Shown: one piece after another, positions 1 to 10,895 of the stretch
Position numbering within the stretch: position 1 is the first letter of the stretch
How the letters are laid out: the number at the start of each line of letters is the position of its first letter
Assembly (NCBI RefSeq): GCF_024362695.1
Contig: NC_065429.1
Coordinates: 5,426,501-5,490,500, forward strand
From: Pectinophora gossypiella
Taxonomy: Eukaryota > Arthropoda > Insecta > Lepidoptera > Gelechiidae
Direction: 5' to 3'
Length of the DNA stretch: 64,000 nt
Notes under the pieces: model-generated
What the model was told of the DNA's origin: nothing
The model's input: only the letters and a program-made list of their open reading frames with translations
Databases searched by the model: none
Made by a program: the position numbers and the translations under genes

Positions 1-45
1 TGAATATATTCAGATTACAGTTTATACTTTTCGATCAAAATAATA

Positions 46-192
46 ATGGGTGGAAGATGTGTTGTGCCTGGGTGTAATAACAAGGGTCATCATTTATACC
101 AAAAAAACAAAGATAAAAAATGTATGTCTGTTATCCATGAAATTAGATGGTTAAACGAAGGAAAATCTGTACAGCGCAATCTATATTTTTGA
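46..192 (+). pseudogene. THAP-zinc-finger-like fragment, copy 1
   Basis: A 48-codon open frame begins with ATG at 46 and stops at 190-192. Its start (M-G-G-R-C-V-V-P-G-C-N-N-K-G) resembles the first half of a THAP-type C2CH zinc finger, which opens with C-x(2-4)-C. The later Cys and His and the usual C-terminal motif are not visible, so this is at most one exon or a remnant. A second, decayed copy of the same DNA lies at 5120-5365, which makes this a repeat, probably from a transposon with a THAP DNA-binding domain such as a P-element relative. The family call rests on the short cysteine pattern only. Confidence 0.4.
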
Positions 193-1335
193 TTAAGTCT
201 GTACTCTGTATAGTAAAGCGCAATAAAGATTTAACTTTAAAAACATTAATGAAGGCTATTGAAGGAATATTTACCTTACAGTACCTAATATTTTTTTGAG
301 GCATATCCCCTCTATTCTCTCGCCAACCTCTCTGTTTACAGTTTAATAGGATATCATAAAACAATCCGCCGCTCGCCCGGCACAATGATGCCTGTTTATC
401 CACAGCCAGTTCTAAATTACGCTAATTTTGGCGCGAAACGACCAAATGCTGCCGCCATGATGGATCCCGGTTTTGTTTTTAAAAGGTTCTTTTTGGGTGA
501 AAGGCTTTTGTTTAGTAAGAAAATGTTGGTGGTTATTTTTTATTTATAATAGATAGAACTTTGGACAGGATAACTCACGCCCGTAATCCCAATTGGTGTA
601 AGTAGATCTATAAAGTATAAAATTAAGTTCTAATATTACGCTCATTTTGGCGCGAAACAGATGTTAAAAGGTTTTTTTAGATGAATGATATTTTTTGTAT
701 TGTTATGAAAATATGGGTGCCGTATTACCTTATTTTATTACGTGGGTTTTGTGTCTTGGGTTAATCGGGATCGACATAAATGTTTAGCAAGCTTATGTAA
801 TGTTTGGAATCATCTTAAGAACTAGTGAATGAACTTCCGTGCATTGCATGCGGTTGTTATCGATTTAATCTGTAATTCTCTAAAATTAAAATAGTTACCA
901 GGCTAAGTCATAAGTTTTGTAACAGTGAAACTCAACATGGTAAGACACAGGTTAAGAAGTAGTGTCATTAAAAAAAATCGGTGCAATATTTCTACGTAGC
1001 GCGTTCTCTGTTTAAACAAAACTGACCCACAAAAATTAAAACGACAATTAAATTTAAAAATTCAAAAAAAGAAGAAAGCAATAGAATCACTGGCCAGCAA
1101 TAATCAAGCTTCCAGAAGGTCGTCACACATATTTACGAGCTTACAACAGAATTGTTACAATTTCTCTTGACCATAAACAACTTTTACAACTTGCTTGGCA
1201 TAATGAATTGTAAACAATGCCGCGGTTGAAAACAAAAAACATTTGGGCGGGAAACATTTTGACGTAAACGTCACTTTTATTGCGTTTCGACGGCTAATTC
1301 TAATAAAAGTTTTCATGTTGACAGTAGGTATTTCA
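193..1335. other. No gene; short direct repeat only
   Basis: No convincing coding region or RNA gene is seen. The phrase TTACGCTAATTTTGGCGCG near 418 recurs with one change near 635, and both copies are followed by related AAAAGG-rich sequence. This suggests a small, old duplicated repeat. The rest is AT-rich spacer. Confidence 0.5.
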
Positions 1336-1339
1336 CTAT

Positions 1340-1446
1340 AAGGTTGCCTGGCAGAAATTGCTGTTTAGCAATAAGGCCAATGCTTATTTTATCCGGTTAT
1401 ACCTGTCCTACATGTTATTTGTGCAATAAATATTTATTGATTGATT
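1340..1446 (+). repeat. LINE 3'-tail fragment
   Basis: The segment carries the phrase GTTGCCTGGCAGAAATTGCT followed by TAGCAATAAGGCC and ends in a GTGCAATAAATATTTATTG run. The same 3'-UTR module recurs near 2130 and 19988 on the plus strand and near 26230, 44640, 50390 and 62840 on the minus strand. It looks like the 3' end of a non-LTR retrotransposon family with 5'-truncated copies. Confidence 0.6.
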
Positions 1447-2125
1447 AATGGTTAATTACTTATTTATTTTATTATTTTAGTAGGAAAGAAAATATTTAAG
1501 AAAAAAGTATACTTAATAGAAATCTAATAGACAAAAAAAATACTTGATATGACTTAACTATTGCGGATTCTTGTTAATTTTATAAAAAAATAACATTGTT
1601 ATGAGCAGATTTTCTTCTTGATTTTTATAATCAAAATTGACAGTACCTATTGCATAAATTATAAATTAACTATCTACAAACAGAACTCTGTCACACTTGA
1701 AAAAAATAATAGAACGTAAACTTACTGGTATTGGAATTGGCCATCCAAACTTCAATTGTCACAAAAAGGTTCTATTTTTAAAATAATAGTTTTTTTCTAC
1801 CCCGCTGAGATGATGACAAACCAGTAGCAAATGATTAGTTTCGGTCGCCATTTTAATGCATTTTTTTCTTTTTATTTATACGCAAAGGACAATACTTATT
1901 GTGCCTATTAAGGTACTCAGCTTTTGTTGAAATTTATTCTTTACTTTTCTAGTGTTAACATTTCAGTCAGTATAACAAATTGAACTTTATCAAGTTCGAG
2001 ACGCTTTAAGATATTGGTGAAGGTTATTTTATTATACCCGAGATATGGAAATGACATACAATGTGTACGATACAAATCATAATAATTTAATAAACTGTAC
2101 CTAAAGAGTATTATTCATTATTCTA
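1447..2125. other. AT-rich spacer, no gene seen
   Basis: No reading frame with recognisable protein content, tRNA-like fold or repeat boundary was found in this stretch. Confidence 0.5.
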
Positions 2126-2127
2126 TG

Positions 2128-2245
2128 CCCAAAGGCTGCCTGGAAGAAGTTGTTGCATGAGCAATAAGGCCGCTTATTGTTCCTTTCTGTATCTGTTGTC
2201 CTTATCTCTGTATCATGCGTCCATAAGTATTTTGTCTATCTGTGT
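2128..2245 (+). repeat. LINE 3'-tail fragment
   Basis: This is a diverged copy of the GCCTGGAAGAA / GCAATAAGGCCG 3'-UTR module described at 1340. Confidence 0.5.
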
Positions 2246-2360
2246 ATCTAATTAGCATTCGTTTTTATTCGAATAAGGGTGGGAGCGCAACGCCAAGCCA
2301 AGTGCTTCGGCCAAGTAGATAAAAAAGCACTGCAATAGTAGACAGGCATCTTTAGGTTCC

Positions 2361-2910
2361 GATTTTTTTTTTTGACGTGACTTATTGTAGATTTGCCGCA
2401 GATGGCATTAACTACTTGGCCGGACAAATGGGGAGCGCTGAAGGCTCTCACCCAGTACAACGTTTAAGACAACAGGCCTGAGGGTGCCCAGTTGGGCGCG
2501 AACCTCGGCTCAGGGCGTCGTCTGAGAGGAAAAATTTTTGAAAGAATTAATCGACCCTAGTGGGTCGATATCGATAAGCGCTGAATGAGGGAAATCGTCG
2601 ACCACGCCGGCGGGGTCGGTATCGGGGTCCTGAAGTGTTTGGTGTCGCGAGCTGATTGGCTGCCTCTATGGCTAGAGTAATCAGGTCGTCGGGATCGTAT
2701 ATTACGTCCTTCGGACGCCGATACTTTTCATTACCATCCCTAAGCGGGATGTATTCGGAAGCCGCAACTACCAGGGGATTTGGGTGGTGCGGAGCAGAAT
2801 CGAAAAAACGTTTGGAAGCTAATTTGAGCCATTGGGCAATGGTTGGCAGACCTAGGTCAATGTGCAGATTTTCGAAGAGAGATTGCGAAGGAACCACGGA
2901 GCTCCCGTGG
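2361..2910 (-). mobile_element. Jockey-type LINE, truncated 3' end
   Basis: Read on the minus strand, the left part encodes the last residues of a non-LTR reverse-transcriptase polyprotein. It contains IDLGLPTI, a serial AxK/RFF segment and HHPNPLV, the usual 'dLgiPt...HpNplv' ending of Jockey/I-type ORF2 proteins, followed by a KDVIYDPDDLITLAIEAANQ extension. The 3'-UTR follows and ends in an A-run (T-run at 2364-2374). Parts of the same element occur at 6782-7040, 9918-10380, 10502-10875, 16444-16545, 33990-34090, 37726-37830, 45603-45660, 52318-52380 and 54370-54570. All copies are truncated at the 5' end. Confidence 0.75.
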
Positions 2911-3200
2911 CTTTCCGCATGAAACGATTCGAAAATTTACCTACCCCTGTTGATTTCTCAAGAAAGAGTGACACATCCCTCACCGGACTACCGGCAAATA
3001 ATCCCGGCACGGTTACTTTTTAATCCGGGTCCGCTCGTAAATACCGGATAGGGATGGGTAACGATGTCGATAAATTATTGAAAGATGTTATTGTGAGTAA
3101 ACGATTGTTTGTTAAAAATAACATTATAAACTATAAAAAAAACCCGCATAAAAAGCGTCATTTAAAAATACTTTTTATTTAATTAAGTATTACTTATCTC
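2911..3200. other. Spacer, no gene seen
   Basis: This is AT-rich DNA with no supported feature. Confidence 0.4.
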
Positions 3201-3266
3201 CCTGTCCATCCATAGGGAAGGCCCGTGCCCCAGCAGTGGGGACGTTAATGGGCTGATGATGATGAT
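3201..3266 (+). repeat. SINE A, 3' end only
   Basis: The CCCGTGCCCCAGCAGTGGGG block and the GATGATGAT tail match the 3' end of full SINE A copies such as 59559-59848. Confidence 0.75.
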
Positions 3267-3440
3267 ACCACACATATTGTAAAGTTAATAAAATTCAAAT
3301 TTTAAGTTATTTTTTTAAGTCCCAATTGCAAGTACACACGGCATTCATAACATAACAAATACTTTATTGCACAAACAGGAAAAAACAAAATGCGAAACAA
3401 AAGAGAAATAGAATGAGTACAATAGGCGGCCTTATATTAA

Positions 3441-3600
3441 CATGATTCTGAGCTGACATCAAGTGAAATTTTCCGTCCCAAAAGCATAGAACAGAAAATA
3501 TATAATAGGAGATATTTTCTGTTCTATGCTTTTGGGACGAATTTCACTTGATGTCAGCTCAGAATCATGTTCTGAATCATCCCTCAAAGTTTTCGTTCAT
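3441..3600. mobile_element. MITE D variant with near-perfect hairpin
   Basis: Two arms of about 60 bp (3441-3502 and 3511-3569) are almost exact reverse complements around a loop of about 10 nt. The outer 30 bp (CATGATTCTGAGCTGACATC) belongs to the MITE D family described at 18491. The inner arm, with AAAGCATAGAACAGAAAATA, is specific to this copy. The flank after 3570 continues with the MITE D end (ATCCCTCAAAGTTTTCGTT). Confidence 0.75.
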
Positions 3601-4755
3601 CATCATGGCGTCCAAGCCGTGTCCGGCGGACAGCGACTCCTAAATGTCTATCCCAGGTCGTTCCGATGTGACTAATACCTGTTCACTAAGTCGCATTAGG
3701 CAGACCGAATAATATTATCGATATCGTCAATTTCCGCGTTTTCCTAGCCACATCCCTAGTCGTAATACCCAGCGGCCGGGTATCACGGATATTCCGAGCA
3801 ATCATCCGGCCATTCGCACTATTTTCCCGGGAAAATGTGGCCGAGGTCCCCAGGGTGAGCCCTGATGTATCTTTTATTTCGACACGTCCGGATCCTCTTC
3901 GGTTTCCCGGTCAAAATGGCGGATGAAAGGAAAAATTGTCGTTAAACACGTATTCTGTAGGTATGTCACTTAATTATTGTTGAATAAGTATGTAAGTATA
4001 TTATTATTTTTTATTTGTATTTTTTTGTTAAGTTATATTTATATTTTTTTTAGCAATAAAGCCGCCATTTACCATGTAAGTACCTAGTTAAATCTCTTTT
4101 GTAGCTATTTTATTTATGATGATGCTGATGATGTGATCCCGCCGATTTTGGCTAAGGCGACTGCATCAACTCCGACGATTGAGATTTTTTTTTTTATTTA
4201 TATAGGTGCAATAAAGTATTAATATATTATTTTAACTTGAAACAGAATCAAATTTTCCTCTTTTTAAATATCTTATCCATGGATAAATTAATTAAAAGAA
4301 AATACTTACTGAATCCTTCAAGTTAAAGGTTTTGCTCCAATATCGAGGTAGGTAGGTAAATTATGTATTCTACCCATTGATTTCCTTTGATCCAAAAAGA
4401 ACCCTTTTTACATATAAAATTTAACACTGGTGACCGGCACGTCTCGCGATCGCCATTTGTCGCAATAAAAAAGAAAAAAAGGATTGTCTTTGTTTGATTC
4501 CAATTTTGAATTCAATCTGCGAGGGCGGCGCATGATTTTATTTTCATGACTGTCGTGGGACGTCGCGAAGGGATGAATTGTAGGGTTGCTGCTTCATAAT
4601 GGTTCGTCTGACGCATCTTGTCCTTGTTAATCTTCACGCCCGTGGTCCGTAGTGGGGTGAAGAGTCACAAGTAACGAGAGACTTTCCAGGCTTTAACGTG
4701 ATAATTACCTATTTTATTAAGCACTAAATTATTCCAAAATACAATGTAATGACAG
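3601..4755. other. No gene seen
   Basis: The stretch has AT-rich DNA with a GC-richer patch at about 3600-3930. None of the short frames resembles a known protein. A short piece of repeat J (ACGCCCGTGGTCCGTAGTGG) lies near 4637. Confidence 0.4.
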
Positions 4756-4756
4756 A

Positions 4757-5046
4757 AACATCATCATCCCCAGCCCATTAACGTCCCCACTGCTGGGGCA
4801 CGGGCCTTCCCTATGGATGGATAGGGAGATCGGGCCTTAAACCACCACGCGGGCCCAGTGCGGATTGATTAACGACTGCTAATGCCGCCGGGACCAACGG
4901 CTTAACGTGCCTTCCGAAGCACGGAGGAGCTCGAGATGAAAACTTTTTTTTTGTGGTCACCCATCCTATGACCGGCCTTTGCGAAAGTTGCTTAACTTCA
5001 ACAATCGCAGACCGAGCGCGTTTACCGCTGCGCCACCGAGCTCCTC
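4757..5046 (-). mobile_element. SINE A, full-length copy
   Basis: On the minus strand it begins GAGGAGCTCGGTGGCGCAGCG, a tRNA-like box A. It continues through a GTTAAGCAACTTTCGC...GGATGGGTGACC segment resembling the 5S rRNA internal promoter, an A-run, the shared CACGTTAAGCCGTTGGTCCC core and a GATGATGAT tail. Ten or so copies of about 290 bp occur in the window. Confidence 0.85.
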
Positions 5047-5119
5047 AGACAGAAACATATATAAAAATAATTGTTGCTTGGTATTTGGACCACGTTATGT
5101 ATAGAAGTGTGTTGCTACC

Positions 5120-5365
5120 TATATTGATTTTCTTTATTATGATCAGAATAATAATGGGTGGAAGATGTAATTGTACCTGGTTGTAATAAAAAGGGTCATT
5201 ATTTACACCCAAAAATAAAGATAAAAGACGCATATGTATGTTATTCATTAAATTAGAAGGTTAAACGAAGGAATTTTTTTTTGTTTTTATGTTGTGTGCA
5301 ATAGTATATTTGATTTGATTTGATTTGAAAATCTGTACAGCGCCATCTATATTGTTTTTAAGGAA
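5120..5365 (+). pseudogene. THAP-like fragment, copy 2, interrupted by a LINE tail
   Basis: This matches the 35-200 region base by base over most of its length, but the frame is broken after M-G-G-R-C and it contains stops. The match is interrupted at 5274-5327 by a 54-bp insertion that ends in TTTGATTTGATTTGATTTG, the tail of a LINE family. Copy 1 at 170-180 is the empty-site equivalent (GAAGGAAAATCTG). Confidence 0.6.
5274..5327 (+). mobile_element. Extremely truncated LINE tail insertion
   Basis: Only about 54 bp of 3' end is present: a T-run, TTGTGTGCAATAGTATATTTG and a (TGATT)n tail. The same tail is seen at 20776-20840 (minus), 26800-26828 and 61380-61480. Comparison with repeat copy 1 defines both ends. 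Confidence 0.7.
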
Positions 5366-5394
5366 TGATAAACCATATTGTAACTGGTGATCAA

Positions 5395-5505
5395 ATCGTC
5401 TGTATGGTCCGTCATATTAGAAAGGACACAATCCCTCTGTCGGTTTTAACGACAGGTAAGCAGCTGAACGTGTTCTATATTTTTTATTCTTTGCCAAAAA
5501 AGCAC
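5395..5505 (+). repeat. Repeat J fragment
   Basis: The AATCCCTCTGTCGGTTTTAAC and AAGCAGCTGAACGTGTTCTA phrases match the fuller copy at 24046-24310. Confidence 0.6.
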
Positions 5506-5527
5506 GGAAAATAGGTAAGTACTTAGT

Positions 5528-5930
5528 TTTTTTTTTGTTTTGGTTTTCCCCGAAGGGTAAGGCAAAGGGAACTATGCCCATACAGCCATGTCTTACGTAT
5601 TTTTTTCTTGATGATTAATGAAATGATGAAAGGTGATGATGATGAAACCTAAGCCCCCACCCTCGGAGTAGACTCCTACTCCGAACCCCAAACGAATTAA
5701 CTCAAAAGTCCGCATAAACTTTCGAGTTATGAAGCGGCTTCCTGGCACGAAGCGAAAATAGGCAATACACTTTGTTTATTGAATACTCCGATATAATAAC
5801 ACTCGCGAATGTCTTCCGACTAACTTAATGCGATCATTAACCACAAAACACCACTTCGTATTAATTATTTAGATTATTCAATGAAGAAAGCAACTGTCCC
5901 GTTCCCGTTTCCCGCCAAAAAGCCCTAACC
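5528..5930 (-). mobile_element. Repeat G, about 400 bp, copy 1
   Basis: This is almost identical to 11098-11503. On the minus strand the unit starts at GGGCTTTTTGGCGGGAAACG and ends in an A-run (T-run at 5530-5538), as expected for a retroposed element. Inside is a short palindrome, GGAGTAGACTCCTACTCC. The high identity suggests recent copying. No coding capacity is seen. Confidence 0.7.
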
Positions 5931-5931
5931 A

Positions 5932-6240
5932 TAGACAACCTAATCAAATGAGTTACTTCTTTACGAAACGTCAAAACGAAAGTTTCCTTCCTAGTTTGTA
6001 TGGAAATACTGTCCTGAGTCCTGTGACGTCATCAATAGAAGCGGTCAAAAGTCGTACTCATTGTTACTTACTTAATTCATAAATAAAATTCGAAAATAAG
6101 TCGAAAAGTAAAATGAGATCAATTTCGATCATCTTAGACTGGCTTCTATTTCTAGATTAGCATTTTATAATTTATCTTTGACTCAGTCAAATACTCTACT
6201 GCCTTGCTGATCCCTACTTTTCACAGCAAATCGGTTTTGC
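5932..6240. repeat. Repeat H, uninterrupted copy
   Basis: The phrases CGAAACGTCAAAACGA, GTATGGAAATACTGTCCTG and GACTGGCTTCTATTTCTAG are shared with 31680-31848 plus 33174-33242. Those two are the halves of one copy split by the foldback element. This copy acts as the empty-site reference. Confidence 0.7.
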
Positions 6241-6418
6241 TTCACCCTTACCCATTATCTACCAATTGGCAACCCTATTTTTGTTATTAATAATTTATCC
6301 CATTATTATATTAAGCTTAGCACGGATGATAACCATTATTCTGTTTTGTTTGACAATATTTATGCGTGAATGGGCTTGCGTTATTATGTTTTGATGTAGT
6401 AGGTTCATTCGTCGTTGT

Positions 6419-6513
6419 TTAAAAGGGCCACATTGAAGCAATTCATCTCAAAAAGCTACGATGCTATTTTACGTTTTTGGAATTGCGCACTTACTTTTAT
6501 ATGCGCAAATGTC
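6419..6513. mobile_element. MITE N, partial
   Basis: It carries GGCCACATTGAAGCAATTCA and GCGCACTTACTTTTATATGC, both shared with the fuller copy at 10896-11029. Confidence 0.55.
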
Positions 6514-6525
6514 GTCATCATAACT

Positions 6526-6680
6526 AATTTAAAAGCCACGCTCTTGTCGGTGTAGCATTCTCCATGCTACTTTTTTAGGGAAAAATAGGGCAGTGGTTTC
6601 CCTCTTTCCTTCCGCCCCGCAGTACTCTGTCTGACGCGAGTGGGATGGCGCCCAGAGAAGTCTATTCCAAAGCGGTACTA
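6526..6680 (-). mobile_element. RTE-like LINE, 3' tail
   Basis: On the minus strand it contains GCTACACCGACAAGAGCGTG followed by GCTCTTAAAT. This is the end of the reverse-transcriptase frame and the 3' end of the family best seen at 62165-62345. Further copies are at 8198-8285, 13440-13557 and 21430-21520. Confidence 0.6.
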
Positions 6681-6781
6681 GGACTCCTGTCCAAATGTTA
6701 AGTCGCCATATTGCTTTTTTAGATAAATAGCTTTCCCCCAGAATACATAGAATACATACATAGAAGCTAGCAGCGACTTTT

Positions 6782-7040
6782 GATTTCTTTTTGACATGAC
6801 TTATTGTTGATTTGCCGCAGACGGCATTAATTACTTGGCCGGACAAATGGGGAGCGCTGAAGGCTCTCACCCGGTACAACGTTTAAGGCAACTGAGGGTG
6901 CCCAGTTGGGCGCGAACCTCGGCTCAGGGCGTCGTCTGAGAGGAAAAATATTTGAAAAAATTAATCGACCCTAGTGGGTTGATAGCGATAAGCGCTGATT
7001 GAGGGAAATCGTCGACCACGCTGGTTGGGTCGGTATAGGG
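6782..7040 (-). mobile_element. Jockey-type LINE, 3'-UTR copy
   Basis: It is collinear with 2361-2580: the end of the coding region (TACCGACCC...GGTCGACG), then the 3'-UTR with GCCCAACTGGGCACCCTCAG, then the A-run tail at 6782-6795. Confidence 0.7.
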
Positions 7041-7309
7041 GTAGGTAGACAGTTCTAAAAGGAGACTTTTAGAAAAATAACACAACCTTTTACTTACTGC
7101 GCCGTGTCAATTCTCTTACACTTAATGTTACGGTTAAGTATAACAAAATAACAATTACGTACTACCGTAAAAGTGGTTTCAATAAAGTAATAAAGCCATT
7201 TTCTTCCGTCCTTGGTTGCTGGGGCTTTTAGTGATCCGTAGGCTAAAAGGTTAATGCCTGTAATTTTAAGTATATTTATTTGTTTATTTCGTCAACAGCA
7301 TACAAAATG

Positions 7310-7346
7310 AATAGAATAGAATAGAATAGAATAGAATAGAATAGAA
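7310..7346. repeat. (AATAG)n microsatellite
   Basis: About seven perfect tandem copies of a 5-bp unit are present. Confidence 0.9.
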
Positions 7347-8197
7347 AAAGTTTATTATAAAAGGACGCCACTCACAAAAAAAGACAACAACATCATATCA
7401 AATTTCCACTAAAACAATTACAAAAAAGCAAGACGGATGTTTGTCGAAATGACCATAAGGTGGTGGTGGACGTCCTGAGATAAAAGGGCCTCACTCAGCA
7501 CAAGTCGCGGCGTGAACCACGACGCTGATATTATGTGGACCCTGTTGGGTGACGCACGAACATCGTATTTCATAAACATGTGTTAATGGTGTATATATTC
7601 CAATTCAATTCCAAAATATACATTATAATATATACCAAATTATTTTAATAGAATTAGAGTGTACATAGACAAATATTATCGCAAAGATGTTACGTAAATA
7701 CTTAAGGTTAGAATAAAAAAGAAAGTTATTAATATAGGTAAAACTAGTAAACAAATGTAATAATATAAACAAATACGAATTCCATGAATGTGTATTGTGT
7801 AGTCTGTCTGTGTTAGAACCTATATGTATATCGCGCGCGCCGCACCCCGACTCTAGCTCGGTCGGTAAAGTAGTTTGGTTACTACTAGTACTTACAAACA
7901 AAATTTTTTTTTTCCATTCGACCGCCGCGCCGCCGAACGGGCACAACGTGTTCCTAAAGTAAAGCGAGATTATATATTTGTAATAGAATTGCGTATATTA
8001 ATTAAAAAGAAAAAATAAAGTGAATCAAATAAAGCAAATATTATACATTAAGTAACCAAATTAGAAATGAATAAGTGATGATTGATTTTAAATTAGTGAC
8101 GATTTATACGAATAAATAAAAACAAATTATTATTTTCTGCGTATTTTTGTTTTGTTTGTTTATACGAAACCAATTTCACAGATTGATCATCAGTAAT
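7347..8197. other. No supported gene; CpG-rich patch
   Basis: The stretch is mainly AT-rich. A GC-rich patch at 7830-7945 contains, on the minus strand, an ATGG followed by a good GTAAGT donor at about 7895. No partner exon was found, so no gene is called. Confidence 0.4.
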
Positions 8198-8285
8198 TTA
8201 AGAGCCACGCTCTTGTCGGTGTAGCATTCTCCATGCTACTTTTTTTAGGGAAAAATAGGGCAGTGGTTTCCCTCTTGCCTTCCGC
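8198..8285 (-). mobile_element. RTE-like LINE, 3' tail
   Basis: This is a near copy of 6526-6605 (CACGCTCTTGTCGGTGTAGC, AGGGCAGTGGTTTCCCTCTT). Confidence 0.6.
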
Positions 8286-9465
8286 ACAGATTATCCACCC
8301 AATAATTAAACACAGCTATATAATTGTTTTAGGTCGGGGATACATGCGTGTTGATCTGTTACCTATGTTATTAGTCTAACTAGAGTATGTCATAAGAGGA
8401 AAACAAAACTATGCGGAACCGTCTATCCCTATACTCAAAAAACACCTGACATATTTTTTTTTCAGAGGCCGAATACGTCGGAGTCCCTTGCCAACCCCCT
8501 ATTATGAACGCATCCATTGTGACAGATGACAAAATATTTTCCCGCCTTTACAAATATTGTCAAAAGAGCGGCAAACGGCAAAGAGCTACTATTTTTTTTC
8601 TCAAAACAAAAATGTAAAGAAAGTTGTAACTTTTACAATTTTGTGGTAAAATGTGCAATTAATATTTATTGTGGTGATATTATTTGAGGTTATGGTTGGG
8701 ATTATATTATTGCGGTTGTAAAATATTCCGTCCGTTTTTATTTTAACCATATTTTTTTGACATTATTGCCTTTAGTGGAGAAAAGAAAAATATAAGTAAA
8801 TAATAATTTCTTTAACGAAGCAGGCGTAAGTTGATGTATTTATTAGGTATGTCATATTGACTAGCCATCATGAAGATATATTTTAATCTGCGTAAGTAGA
8901 ATCAAAATCAGGATATATTAAATAATGCTCGATCAAGCTACCTTCTAAACCGGCGAGCATGTGTGAAAAGAGTGGAAGAAACGAAAACGGCAGCGGCCTG
9001 AAGAAAAAAAGGCCTGCCTGGAAGAACTTGCCACTTACAAAGAGATTTCTTCCAGCTGAATTACGTGACGAGAGATTTATCAACGTATGTATGTGAGCAG
9101 AATGTTTCCTCAACCTCCCCCGACACAATTAACGCTCAATTCCTCCAAATCAACAGAGTCACCTGTTAAACCTAGCACCCTACACGCGATAAACCACTTA
9201 TAACCGGTTAAATCTGCCTTAATCCGCTTCGAACCGCCCAAATCCGGATTAATAGTCTGTCAAATTGCCGCCGGGGGGCGCTAAATGGCACCTGTGTCGC
9301 CCCTTTGTTTGTTTTTTTTTAACGTCAACATGGATAAATGGTGGATTATGTTGTTTATTATTTTGTTTATTTAATTATTATATAGGATTATAGCGACGCG
9401 CGATGAGCTCTTTTGAAAGGGTGTTTGGTAGATAATTGTTTTTTTGTTTTGTTTGTATTTTTGTT
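8286..9465. other. No gene seen
   Basis: The AT-rich spacer has open frames on both strands, but none has recognisable content or splice context. Confidence 0.4.
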
Positions 9466-9469
9466 CAAC

Positions 9470-9612
9470 TGATGATGATGATGTCCTCCCAGACGTATCC
9501 GTCGACGATGACACCCTTAGCTGGTGTTAGCATGGGCTCTTGCATGGGCGCGAGAGTGACTAGCAAAACCAAATTTGGTTTTGAAAGTCCTGTTGCAAGA
9601 AGCACAATAGAG
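9470..9612 (+). repeat. Repeat I, copy 1
   Basis: The GTCCTCCCAGACGTATCCGT to AACCAAATTTGGTTTTGAAA stretch is repeated in inverse orientation at 22140-22265. Confidence 0.6.
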
Positions 9613-9709
9613 AGTCCCATTTGAGTTATAAGTGTAGTGGTAGAAGGGCTTGGGTCGAGTTTTTTGTGCAAGTGGTTGTTGTCGGCAGAGGAAGACTTAG
9701 AAGGACATA

Positions 9710-9880
9710 GATTGACCAAATTGGAGATTTTCTTAGAAAAGGTTCAGTACGATCTACTCTGAACCGTTGTGCGTATGAAACGATTGATGAATGTAGAGGA
9801 AGCAAGAGAAGTATGTCAGGGTCGAAGCAAATGGAATTCCATAGTCTCTGCTTACCCCGATGGGAAATATACCATACCAT
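9710..9880 (+). repeat. Repeat M, LINE-like 3' segment
   Basis: ACCAAATTGGAGATT, GTACGATCTACTCTGAACCG and CTTACCCCGATGGGA are shared with 48775-48915 and, inverted, with 56990-57120. It is probably the 3' end of a non-LTR element; no coding remnant is clear. Confidence 0.5.
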
Positions 9881-9917
9881 GTGTGTACGTTATGCCAGTA
9901 AGTAGGTAAACTAAAAA

Positions 9918-10380
9918 AAAACCGATTACTCTAGCCATAGATGCGGCCAATCAGCTCGCGACAACAGACAGTTTAAGACCCCGATACCGACCCCGTCGAC
10001 GTGGTCGACGATTCTTCTCATTCAGCGCTTATCGCTATCGACCCACTAGGGTTAATTCATTCCTTGAAATCTTCAAATACAATCCTCTAAGCTAAGACGA
10101 CGCCCTGACCCGAGGTTCGCGCCCAACTGGGCAATCTCAGGTCTGTTGTTTTAATTTGTCCGGTCACGAGCATTAATATGTATACACTTTGGTACATTGT
10201 CACATTAACTTTTTTGACAAATTGAACTGTAAGTCTCACTAAATGTCAAATATGTTAGTGCGACAGAGTCCTAAAGTGGGTACATTATATTGCTCATGAC
10301 TGTACCCGGTTAGAGCCCTCAGCACTCCTCATCTAGTTAACCATATGCAGCAAACTTACAATAAGTCGCGTCAAAAAAAA
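9918..10380 (+). mobile_element. Jockey-type LINE 3' end, interrupted by MITE E
   Basis: This plus-strand copy of the 2361-2910 element runs from CTCTAGCCATAGATGCGGCC to the GTCGCGTCAAAAAAAA tail. MITE E (10162-10305) is inserted in its 3'-UTR, between the TTGTCCGG and CCGGTTAGAG halves. The MITE is therefore younger than this LINE copy. Confidence 0.7.
10162..10305. mobile_element. MITE E
   Basis: This unit of about 145 bp has inverted ends (GGTCACGAGCATTAATATG on the left, ATATTGCTCATGACTGTAC on the right). Other copies are at 31078-31222 and 23614-23757, with fragments at 18330-18405. Unknown superfamily; non-coding. Confidence 0.65.
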
Positions 10381-10501
10381 AGAAGTAGTTACTTAACAAA
10401 AGTGTCTGTAAGATCCGTTGTATCCTTTTATAATGAATAATTTATTTCTATTCAGATGTCTTCTGAATGCTCTACCCACCCTATTAAGGATAACGGCCGC
10501 G

Positions 10502-10875
10502 ATTTTTTTTAAGTGACTTGACATTCACTACTTGGCCAGACAAATGGAGAGCGTTGAGGAGCTCGGTGGCGCAGCGGTTAACGCGCTCGGTCTGTGACTG
10601 TTGAAGTAAAGCAACTTTCGCAAAGGCCGGTCATAGGATGGGTCACCACAAAAAAAAAGTTTTCATTTCGAGCTCCTCCGTGATTCGGAAGGCACGTTAA
10701 GCCGTTGGTCCCGGCTGCATTAGCAGTCGTTAATAACCATCAATCCGCACTGGGCCCGCGTGGTGGTTTAAGGCCCGATCTCCTTATCCATCCATAGGGA
10801 AGGCCCGTGCCCCAGCAGTGGGGACGTTAATGGGCTGATGATGATGATGATGATGATGAGGGCGCTCACCCGGTA
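10502..10875 (-). mobile_element. Jockey LINE 3' tail split by SINE A
   Basis: The minus-strand LINE tail is present as ACAAATGGAGAGCG before 10557 and GGGCGCTCACCCGGTACAC after 10858. SINE A occupies the gap, so the SINE landed in the LINE tail. Confidence 0.7.
10557..10858 (+). mobile_element. SINE A, full length
   Basis: It has the tRNA-like head (GAGGAGCTCGGTGGCGCAGC), the 5S-like segment (AAGCAACTTTCGC to GGATGGGT), an A-run, the shared core and a (GAT)n tail. It is inserted in a LINE tail. Confidence 0.85.
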
Positions 10876-10895
10876 CACAATATAAGACCAGTCCA

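Noticed and set aside
7880..7960. Possible minus-strand first exon with GTAAGT donor in a GC-rich patch
   Set aside because: No in-frame downstream exon or promoter could be identified; ATG plus seven codons is too little.
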